DNA from: CAZBGL01 sp964491375
Lineage (GTDB): Bacteria; Desulfobacterota; Deferrisomatia; Deferrisomatales; Deferrisomataceae
Assembly: GCA_964491375.1 (NCBI GenBank)
Contig: CAZBGL010000027.1
Location: 1-10,764, forward strand
Length of the DNA: 10,764 nt
Direction: 5' to 3'
The first letter of the stretch is position 1, and each line of letters opens with the position of its first letter. Shown in pieces: positions 1 to 5,944 of this stretch. The translations under genes were made by a program, and so were the position numbers. The notes below the pieces were generated by a model. The model was given only the letters and a program-made list of their open reading frames with translations. It searched no databases and was not told the DNA's origin.

Positions 1-258
1 GAGGAGCCCGCGGGGCGGGCCGAGCACCCGGATGGGGCCCGAAAGGCACGGGGGCAGCCCGCCCAGATCGGCCAGCCGGCGGGCGCTTCGCACAGCGCCC
101 CGGAAGGGGCGCGCCCGGTGCCGGAGGGTCCGGAGCGTGTCGTCTGCCCGGAGGATGAGATCCCGGTCCCGGAATCCGCCGGGCCGGGTGCTCGCCCGGG
201 CCGTCCGCCACGCCGGGGCCCGCGGGTTCGCGGGCGGGGCGGACGACGGAGTCGTCAC
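1..258 (-). CDS. Unrecognised protein, N-terminal part (gene continues past the left edge)
   Basis: A reading frame stays open from GTG at 258 to the left edge of the window (86 codons, no stop). The GTG overlaps the TGA stop of the ParA-like gene by four bases (GTGA). The same arrangement occurs at the two preceding junctions, which is the main reason to believe this gene. The visible N-terminus begins V-T-T-P-S-S, is rich in Pro and Ala for about 25 residues, then becomes rich in Arg and Leu, with no signal peptide or membrane segment. I do not recognise a family. It is the fifth gene of the cREC/membrane/VWA/ParA operon and may act with them. The competing plus-strand frames across this stretch have no ribosome binding site and read as low-complexity Arg/Pro shadow. 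The start could be wrong, but the strand and frame are reasonably supported by the overlap. Confidence 0.5.
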   Translation of the reverse strand, partial: MTTPSSAPPANPRAPAWRTARASTRPGGFRDRDLILRADDTLRTLRHRARPFRGAVRSARRLADLGGLPPCLSGPIRVLGPPRGLL

Positions 259-1133
259 GGCCCCATTCTCCGCCGACCCCCGGGCGAGGGACGGCCGGCC
301 GCATCCATCCACCGCGCCAGGGCCGCGAGTCGGCGGCGCTTGCACCCCAGGAGCCGCCAGGTGCGCTCCAGGTCGCAGGCCAGCGCCACCAGGCCGACCG
401 CGGTTTCCTCCGGAGGATTGGACGCCGGCCAGGCCGCGCGGGGCAGGCGGATCACGGCGGGCGACACGGGGTCGGCGGCCCCTTCTTGCCAGGGGGCCAG
501 GCGCTTCCGCATCGCGGCCGCGTGTGCGGCCTCGGCCGTGGGGTCCCCCGCCCCCGCCAGCACGTACCGTACGGCCCTTCCCGGGGACGGCCGGAGCCCG
601 GCCAGCCGGCGGGCCACCGCCGCGGCCAGTGCGGGCGCGTCCCCGGAACACGGCACGATCACGAGCACCCGGTCCAGCTCGGCCGCCGCCCGCTCGGCCA
701 GCACGTCGGGCAGGGCCGGGGTGACCACGAGGGCGGCGTGGAACCACCACCGCAACCCCCGGGAAGCCAGACACGCCGCCAGGGCACCCGGTCGAAGCCG
801 CGCCCGGCCGGCCCTATCCAGGGGAAACCGGCTGTCGCACCCGCCCACGTGGACCGTCCCGGCCGCCCGCCGCACCCCCGGGCCGGGGCCCACGAGCCGC
901 AGGAGCACCGGGCGCAGGCACGCACCCAGCGGCCCACCATCCAGGAGCACCTCGACCAGCCCCGGGGGCGGCCGGTCCCCTGGGGGCAGGAGTCGGCGCC
1001 ACGCCTCCCCCACGGGGTCCAGATCGAGGCACACGACGCGGCCCCCCGCCAGGGCGAGCACCCCGGCCAGCCCAGCCCCCACGTGGGCGGCCACGCCCTC
1101 CGCCCGGGCCGGGAGCACGGCCACCCGCCTCAC
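255..1133 (-). CDS. ParA/MinD-like protein with degenerate Walker A
   Basis: A 292-residue protein starting at GTG 1133, which overlaps the upstream gene's TGA by four bases (GTGA). The first 45 residues follow the ParA/MinD/BcsQ pattern: a beta strand (VAVLPAR), a helix resembling the usual NLAAALALAG (GLAGVLALAG, 21-30), then a strand ending in DLDPVG (37-42), the family's second conserved acidic motif. Residues 94-162 resemble the family's middle part, ending in a strand reading RVLVIVPC (155-162). The Walker A loop, normally KGGxGKT, is here R-A-E-G-V-A-A-H (10-17), with neither the signature nor the catalytic lysine. The DxPP-type Walker B region is also altered (LVVTPALPD, 135-143). It therefore probably cannot hydrolyse ATP in the usual way and may be a structural or regulatory relative. 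No signal peptide is seen, so it should be cytoplasmic. Family assignment is moderate; an alternative is an unrelated Rossmann-like protein. Confidence 0.72.
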   Translation of the reverse strand: MRRVAVLPARAEGVAAHVGAGLAGVLALAGGRVVCLDLDPVGEAWRRLLPPGDRPPPGLVEVLLDGGPLGACLRPVLLRLVGPGPGVRRAAGTVHVGGCDSRFPLDRAGRARLRPGALAACLASRGLRWWFHAALVVTPALPDVLAERAAAELDRVLVIVPCSGDAPALAAAVARRLAGLRPSPGRAVRYVLAGAGDPTAEAAHAAAMRKRLAPWQEGAADPVSPAVIRLPRAAWPASNPPEETAVGLVALACDLERTWRLLGCKRRRLAALARWMDAAGRPSPGGRRRMGP

Positions 1134-1939
1134 CGATCCCCTCCCACCCCACGCCCGTCGTACCCCGGGCAGGTGGACTCGACCCGCCAAGTGCGCGGGT
1201 GGAGCAGGATGGCCTCGCGCCACAGGGCCACGATGCGCGCCCGCGCGGCCTCCTGCTGCACGTCCGTGCCCAGGCCCACCCCGCACACGAACACGCCGAT
1301 CCGCCCCCGCAGGTCGATGCCGTAGGCCGGGCGGAGGGCCTCGGGGGCCGGGGGGCGTTCCCCCCGCGCGATGGCCCGCACGGCTGCGGCCACCGGCCGC
1401 TCGTGGGTTTCCACCAAGTCGGACTGGATCACCAGCAGGCCCTCGGCCGCCGGATCGGCCGAGATCTCGGTGTGCAGCCAGTCCGCCGCCGCCTTGACCG
1501 CGGCATAGACGGGCGAGGCGTTCTCCTGGGTGGCGTACCGGAGGCAGGCGGCGTGGACCCGCTCGAGCGCGGCCTGCACCTCCTGTTCGTGTCGCCGCCG
1601 CTTGTGTTCCACCGCCTCGAACCCGGCGGGCATCGACGGCACCCGGAAGGCGTCGAGCAGGGTGCGAGGGACCCCGGGGGTGCGCGCGTCGGGCGTGCCG
1701 AAGATCCGGATGCGGCTCAGCCCGCCGGTGACGTGGGTGCCGGCGAACGGTCCCTCCCGACGGACCGCCAGTTGCACCAGCCGCCGCACCGCCCGGCACG
1801 CCGACCCGTCGCCCCGTACGATGCTGTTGGACCGGTCCGTGACCACGGCCACATGGGTCACGGGCTCGGCCGGGGTACGCGCACACCCGGCGAGGGCCGC
1901 AACCAGGACCAGGGCGGCAGGACCCGCCCGTGACCTCAT
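1130..1939 (-). CDS. VWA-like lipoprotein with MIDAS motif
   Basis: A 269-residue exported protein. The start is ATG 1939, which overlaps the stop of the membrane-protein gene as ATGA; an in-frame upstream ATG at 1972 would disturb the signal peptide. Residues 1-19 are a lipoprotein signal: RSR, a hydrophobic stretch and lipobox L-A-G-C with Cys19 as the lipidated residue. From residue 30 the strand HVAVVTDRSNS carries the MIDAS pattern DxSxS (Asp35, Ser37, Ser39). A loop N-A-S-P-V-Y (Ser142) lies where VWA domains keep Thr, and the strand LLVIQSD ends in Asp174, the third MIDAS position. A divalent metal site and ligand binding in the periplasm are therefore likely. Residues 108-135 form a charged helical insert. 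The protein lies between the coiled-coil membrane gene and the ParA-like gene and is coupled to both. Its partner or ligand cannot be told from sequence. Confidence 0.85.
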   Translation of the reverse strand: MRSRAGPAALVLVAALAGCARTPAEPVTHVAVVTDRSNSIVRGDGSACRAVRRLVQLAVRREGPFAGTHVTGGLSRIRIFGTPDARTPGVPRTLLDAFRVPSMPAGFEAVEHKRRRHEQEVQAALERVHAACLRYATQENASPVYAAVKAAADWLHTEISADPAAEGLLVIQSDLVETHERPVAAAVRAIARGERPPAPEALRPAYGIDLRGRIGVFVCGVGLGTDVQQEAARARIVALWREAILLHPRTWRVESTCPGYDGRGVGGDR

Positions 1940-3018
1940 CCCAGGGCCCCCGCGGCCAGCCGCCGCCGCCACTCCGCTTCGAACGCGCTCAACATGATCT
2001 GGGCCGCGTAGTCCACGTACAGATCCCGGTGGCTGCGGAGCCTTTCGGCCAGGCCGCGCCGCCGCCTGGCCTCCTCCAGTTGCCCGAGGGCTTCGGCCGC
2101 TTCGCGTTCTTCCTTGGCCAAAGCAGCCTCGCGGCGCTCCAGCTCCTCTCTGGCCCGCCGGATCTGCTCGTCCTTCCGGGCGATCTCCACCCGACCGGTC
2201 TCCCAGCGGTCCCAGGCGTTCAGGAGCACGTCGTCCACCACGGCGATGGCGATCAGGATGGCCAGCTCAACGAACGACAGCACCAGGCCCACCGCGGTCA
2301 CCCGGAGGGCGAGGCCGCCCGAGGCCTCCTCGTGGAGGAGCCGGTAGCCGGCCAGGCCGGCCGCCATGAAGAAGCCGCCCACCAGCGGCCCCCACCGGCC
2401 GAAGAAACCCGCCCCCACGGCCCACTTCCTCACCACGAGGGTGGCGAGTCCCACGATGAGCCCAATGAACAGGGCGATGACGAAACCCAGCGCGAACAGG
2501 CGCTGGCGCAACAGGGGGCTCTCGGTGGGGAACAGGGTGTAGAGGATGTCGCCCACGGTGGTGGCGCCCACCAGGCCGAACGCCAGCCCCAGGGCCGTGC
2601 CCACGGCGGCGAACACCCGCAGGTTGGGCCGGCGGGGCTCCTCACCCAGCAGGCCCCGCTCGCGCTCCAGGTCGGCCAGCTCCTTCCAGGCGGCGTCCCG
2701 GGCGTCCTTCCAGTAGGGCACCTGGCTCTTCTCGGTCTCGTACCGCGACCGGAGGACCTCCAGCTCGGCGTCCGAAACCACGTCCGCCTGGAGCAGCCCG
2801 CATTCCACGAGCGCCTCGGCGTACGCGCGGATGTTCCGGCGCTGGATCTCCAGGGTCTGGGGATCGGCGTTCAGGGGGAGGTTCGCGGCGAACTCCCCGC
2901 CCCTGCGCACCAGCTCGTCCGGGTCCAGATACGGCAGGTGGGGTGCCATCGCCTCCCGGAAGACGTCTTCGGGACGCACCCGCTGCGTGCCGTTCGGGGT
3001 CTCGGTGCGGGCGTCCAC
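1936..3018 (-). CDS. Four-helix membrane protein with cytoplasmic coiled coil
   Basis: A 360-residue protein starting at GTG 3018, with a strong GGAGG six bases upstream. Residues 1-130 are hydrophilic and helical, including a charged segment at about 85-121. Four hydrophobic segments follow at about 134-156, 174-196, 205-228 and 236-261. Residues 270-328 are a highly charged Glu/Arg/Lys/Ala heptad-like coiled coil, and a short amphipathic tail ends the protein. Basic residues before helix 1 (RRPNLR), after helix 2 (RKW) and after helix 4 suggest that both ends face the cytoplasm. I do not recognise a named family. It lies 42 bases downstream of the cREC gene, and its TGA overlaps the lipoprotein start. 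Its place in the operon makes it a candidate bridge between the cytoplasmic receiver or ParA-like partners and the periplasmic VWA lipoprotein, which is inference. Confidence 0.85.
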   Translation of the reverse strand: MDARTETPNGTQRVRPEDVFREAMAPHLPYLDPDELVRRGGEFAANLPLNADPQTLEIQRRNIRAYAEALVECGLLQADVVSDAELEVLRSRYETEKSQVPYWKDARDAAWKELADLERERGLLGEEPRRPNLRVFAAVGTALGLAFGLVGATTVGDILYTLFPTESPLLRQRLFALGFVIALFIGLIVGLATLVVRKWAVGAGFFGRWGPLVGGFFMAAGLAGYRLLHEEASGGLALRVTAVGLVLSFVELAILIAIAVVDDVLLNAWDRWETGRVEIARKDEQIRRAREELERREAALAKEEREAAEALGQLEEARRRRGLAERLRSHRDLYVDYAAQIMLSAFEAEWRRRLAAGALG

Positions 3019-3060
3019 GGTCGTCCTCCTTTCGCCACCGGTGCGGCCGCGCCGCCGCGC

Positions 3061-3522
3061 TCACTCCCCGGCCGCCTCCCGGGCCTCCTCGAGCCACGCC
3101 CTCAGGGCGTGCTCGGTGAGTTCGCCCATGGGGATCCGGGTCACATCGAACCCGGCGGCCTCCAGCCGCGCTACCATGGCCGGGGCCCGCCCCGGGTTCA
3201 TGGAATGCACCAGCACGGGAACTTCCCGCGCGATGTGCTCCACGATCGCCCCCACCACGTCCATCCCGTCCAGGCGCAGGTCCACCGCGGTGCGCGCCCG
3301 CTCGCCCAGGTCGTGGTCGAGCAGGATCGCCCCGTACACGTCCCCGGCGTCGCGCTCGATCACTCCCAGGGCCTGGCCCGCGCTTCGCGCCACCACCACG
3401 CGCGCCCACTCCGGCATCCATCCCCGCAGCAACTGCTCGCGCTCCACGTTGTCCTCGATGACCAGCACCCGGAACACCCGGGGGCCGCCGGGAGCACCGG
3501 GACGAGGGGACATCGCCTCCAT
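3061..3522 (-). CDS. Stand-alone cyclic-phosphate-processing receiver (cREC) domain
   Basis: A 153-residue single-domain protein. Three in-frame ATGs (3534, 3522, 3513) are close together; 3522 is chosen because GGAGG stands five bases before it. The fold is receiver-like: strand VLVIEDN (Glu23, Asp24), then the strand and loop AILLDHDLG (Asp69, His70, Asp71), a DGMDVV helix start, and the strand VLVHSMNPG (His106, Ser107, Asn109). The LDHDLG and HSMNP pair marks the cREC branch described in comparative genomics of RNA-repair and conflict systems, where a role in cyclic-phosphate processing was predicted. It is not the usual phospho-relay pattern, since the LDHDLG and HSMNP motifs replace the common DxxMP and T/K positions. 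There is no DNA-binding output domain. As first gene of the operon it is probably the cytoplasmic signalling or enzymatic component. An ordinary CheY-like response regulator is the alternative. Confidence 0.85.
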   Translation of the reverse strand: MEAMSPRPGAPGGPRVFRVLVIEDNVEREQLLRGWMPEWARVVVARSAGQALGVIERDAGDVYGAILLDHDLGERARTAVDLRLDGMDVVGAIVEHIAREVPVLVHSMNPGRAPAMVARLEAAGFDVTRIPMGELTEHALRAWLEEAREAAGE

Positions 3523-3616
3523 GGTTGCCTCCATGGTCTGTGGGCCACGCGAACCACCGGCCCTCCTGCCGGGGGGTCCCGCCACGACCCACTCTAGCAG
3601 GTGATCCGGGAGGGGG

Positions 3617-3638
3617 AACCTGTCAATCCTGACAGGTT
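3617..3638. promoter_or_regulatory. Perfect 9+9 inverted repeat, candidate operator
   Basis: The arms AACCTGTCA and TGACAGGTT are perfect reverse complements around a four-base spacer (ATCC). The repeat lies in the divergent intergenic region, 95 bases upstream of the cREC start and about 105 bases upstream of the predicted start point of the EAL gene. The size and symmetry suit a dimeric transcription regulator. The minus strand also reads TTGACA within the repeat (3626 to 3621), a consensus -35 box, but no good -10 follows at the correct distance. There is no run of T after it, so a terminator is less likely. Confidence 0.5.
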
Positions 3639-3697
3639 GGGGCCGTTCCCCGCGATCCCGCCGGGCGCCGGGGGCGTTTCCCCGGGGGCCGGACCGT

Positions 3698-3726
3698 TTG
3701 CACCCGGGGTTCTCCTCTCCTAAAAT
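3698..3726 (+). promoter_or_regulatory. Sigma-70-type promoter for the EAL gene
   Basis: TTGCAC (3698-3703) and TAAAAT (3721-3726) are separated by exactly 17 bases. The -10 box matches the consensus at five of six positions, the -35 box at three. Transcription would begin near 3733, giving a short leader of about 33 bases before ATG 3766. TAAAAT stands out as AT-rich in a GC-rich intergenic region. Confidence 0.55.
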
Positions 3727-3765
3727 CCCGGTAGCGACGCGGATTCCCTCCCGCGAGGAAGCCCC

Positions 3766-5832
3766 ATGGCCGGTCCTCAGACCCCGCACCGTCGACCTCC
3801 CGACCACCTCACCCCGGAGCAGGTGGGACGGCTCCTGGCCCGCCTGCAGGAGTTCCACCGACAACAGGGGATGGTGGGGACCGTGTTGGATCCCGCCCAG
3901 GAGAAACGGGTTATCGAGGGCTTCCGCCGTTTCCTAGCGGCGTTTCTGGGGGAACTTCCGGGGACGGACAAGGCCGCGGAACAGCTCGCCGGCGAGTGTT
4001 TCGCGGGGGAGATCCCCTTCGTTTCGCTGATGGGTAGTTTCAATTACATCAAGGAACACCTCATCCTGATGGTGGCGTCCAACACGCCCGACCCGATGAA
4101 CCATTACCGGCGGATCGACGCCGTGTTCGAACGGGCCAAGCGCGTGACCGCCCACCACTACCTGCGCCACGAGGCGAAACGTTCCCTGCCGATGCCCGCG
4201 ATCTTCGTCCGCGACAAGATCCTGATCCGGGTGTACCGAGAGTGGTTCGAACAGCTCCGCACCGCTCTGGCGGGCGACCTCGACGCGTTTCCTCTGGAGC
4301 CGGCGGAAGACTGTCCGTTCGCGAGGGCCTTGAGATACCCGGAAAGCCTGTTGGTCTGTCTCGACCTGAAGATCTGTGACCAGATCCTGGAACACCACCG
4401 CTCGATTTTCCAGCAGGCTAGCATCCTGTACGCCGTGATACGAGCAGGCCGTTACGAACAAGCATACATTCTGTACAAAGAAATCTATGAAAAGATTACG
4501 CAGTTGTTCAATCTTCTCAGCGTACTCTATTTCGAAGGACAAACGAACCGAGTCGGAAGGTTCTTCAACTTCGTACAGGCAGCGCTCCACTTACCCGGGA
4601 GAAAATACTTCTGCGTGCTGAATCTTTCACAGATGAACCGCATCAACAGGCTGTACGGCACCGAAACCGGGGACCGGGCCCTGGAGGCCGTGGAAGCCGC
4701 CTTGCGCAGGGCCGTCGACCCCCACCGGTCGTGGCTCCTGTTCACGCGGGGGATCGCCGGCGACTTCTACCTGTTCGGGATTCACACCGATCCGGACCGG
4801 ATGTGCCGGGTCCTGGAGGGGGTGCGCGAAGAGATCGGCCAGCACACCGACCTGCCCGAGGAGCTGGACCTTCTCTATCACGGCGTGGAGCTCACCGAGT
4901 TCCGCCAACTTACTACCGAGAACATGCACCTTGTGGTTCAGTACCTGGCCGAGCAGAGTCGTCGGGCCGGTCCCGACCCCTGTCCGGTGGGGGATAGGCA
5001 TCACGAGGATGCCATGCTGGCGTGGATCAAGGAGCAATACCGCCGCACGCTGGACCTCCGGGCCAAGCTCACGGACGAAACCGTGGAGATCTTCGTCCAG
5101 CCCCTTGTCACGCTGGATGAGCGCCGGGAGATCCACGCCTTCGAGGTGCTGGGACGCTTTCGAGAGGGGGATGGATTTCTCAGCGCGGGTTTGTTCATCG
5201 ACGACATCATCGCGATGGGCCTGATCACGGATTTCGACCGCCTCATCCTCCGGGCCCTGGCTCGCCAGGCCCGCGAGCTGCGCGAGATCACGAAACGCCT
5301 GTTCGTGAACGTATCGGCCGTCTCGTTGGCCGACCCGGCGTACTTGGACGATCTGGGGCGCGCACTGGACGGACCCCTGAAGGCGTTCGAGGTGGTTCTG
5401 GAACTGACGGAACAGGTCCTGTTCAACTGCCGCGACCAGGTCCACGCGCTTCACGAGGAACGGGGGGTGCTTTTCGCGATCGACGATTTCGGCACCGGTT
5501 ACTCTTCCCTACGTACCGTCATCGAACTGGCCACGGAAGGAAGCGTGCGGTACTTGAAACTGGACGGCTCCCTGACCGAGAGCATCCTGACCCACCCCGC
5601 CAGTGAACACATCGTCCGGATCACGCAGCGCATGGCCCGGGAACTCGGGCTGGATACCGTGGCCGAGTACATCGAGACGCCCGAGCAGCAGGAGACCCTG
5701 GAACGGCTCCGGATTGACCTGGGGCAGGGCTTCCTGATCGGCATCCCCGACCCGGTGCCGGTATGGAAGGGCAAGATGAACTACCTGCGGTCCAGCCGGC
5801 GTGCGGACACCTCCTTGAAGTTCGCCTACTAG
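3766..5832 (+). CDS. Cyclic-di-GMP phosphodiesterase, degenerate GGDEF plus EAL
   Basis: A 688-residue protein; ATG 3766 has GAGGAAG four bases upstream. Residues 1-140 are helical and unrecognised. Residues about 150-250 resemble a CZB/four-helix sensor bundle (Cys183, His210, His211), but without the full zinc-ligand set. A GGDEF-like domain spans about 275-400; the signature reads A-G-D-F-Y (331-335), so cyclase activity is unlikely and a role as GTP or regulatory domain is more probable. The EAL domain (about 440-680) has E-V-L at 460-462, Asn515, Glu546 in ELTE, Asp573-Asp574 in DDFGTG, Lys598, Glu634 and Gln654. These are all the residues needed for metal binding and hydrolysis, so it should cleave cyclic-di-GMP to pGpG. 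No membrane segment is seen, so it is cytoplasmic. It is divergent from the cREC operon and convergent with the hydrolase gene. Positions 4441-4620 have clearly lower G+C. Confidence 0.93.
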   Translation: MAGPQTPHRRPPDHLTPEQVGRLLARLQEFHRQQGMVGTVLDPAQEKRVIEGFRRFLAAFLGELPGTDKAAEQLAGECFAGEIPFVSLMGSFNYIKEHLILMVASNTPDPMNHYRRIDAVFERAKRVTAHHYLRHEAKRSLPMPAIFVRDKILIRVYREWFEQLRTALAGDLDAFPLEPAEDCPFARALRYPESLLVCLDLKICDQILEHHRSIFQQASILYAVIRAGRYEQAYILYKEIYEKITQLFNLLSVLYFEGQTNRVGRFFNFVQAALHLPGRKYFCVLNLSQMNRINRLYGTETGDRALEAVEAALRRAVDPHRSWLLFTRGIAGDFYLFGIHTDPDRMCRVLEGVREEIGQHTDLPEELDLLYHGVELTEFRQLTTENMHLVVQYLAEQSRRAGPDPCPVGDRHHEDAMLAWIKEQYRRTLDLRAKLTDETVEIFVQPLVTLDERREIHAFEVLGRFREGDGFLSAGLFIDDIIAMGLITDFDRLILRALARQARELREITKRLFVNVSAVSLADPAYLDDLGRALDGPLKAFEVVLELTEQVLFNCRDQVHALHEERGVLFAIDDFGTGYSSLRTVIELATEGSVRYLKLDGSLTESILTHPASEHIVRITQRMARELGLDTVAEYIETPEQQETLERLRIDLGQGFLIGIPDPVPVWKGKMNYLRSSRRADTSLKFAY

Positions 5833-5897
5833 GGGCCACCCGGCAACCTCCCGGGCTCCCGTCGGCAGGGCCGGGCCGTTGCACGGCGAGGAGCCAG

Positions 5898-5930
5898 CCT
5901 CGGGGGCGAGCGGAACCGCCGCCCCCGGGG
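5898..5930. terminator. Hairpin between convergent genes
   Basis: Arms at 5898-5908 and 5920-5930 pair over 11 bp with one G-T wobble. A three-bp inner stem (5910-5912 with 5917-5919) encloses the loop GAAC, and A5909 is bulged. It lies between the stop of the EAL gene (5832) and the stop of the hydrolase gene (5945), so it could end transcription from both sides. Neither side has a T tract, so it is not a textbook intrinsic terminator. Confidence 0.4.
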
Positions 5931-5944
5931 TGTCCACCCGGGTC

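Noticed and set aside
1134..1886. N-terminal extension of the ParA-like frame up to 1886
   Set aside because: This part runs out of frame through the VWA lipoprotein gene and is Gly/Arg/Pro-rich noise. The GTGA overlap at 1133 gives a natural start.
1930..3597. Very long plus-strand open frame (555 codons) opposite the membrane and cREC genes
   Set aside because: It is Gln/His/Pro/Arg-rich without domains, lacks a ribosome binding site, and lies antisense to genes with clear motifs and coupled starts. High G+C makes such shadows common.
3591..3626. Sigma-70 promoter for the cREC operon built on TTGACA in the inverted repeat
   Set aside because: The nearest -10-like boxes (CTGCTA, TAGAGT) are 20 and 24 bases away, outside the usual 16-18, so I did not list it as a promoter.
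3523..3864. Longer start for the cREC protein upstream to 3864
   Set aside because: It would cross the inverted repeat, the divergent promoter and the start of the EAL gene. The sequence is unlike a protein domain, and ATG 3522 has a good ribosome binding site.
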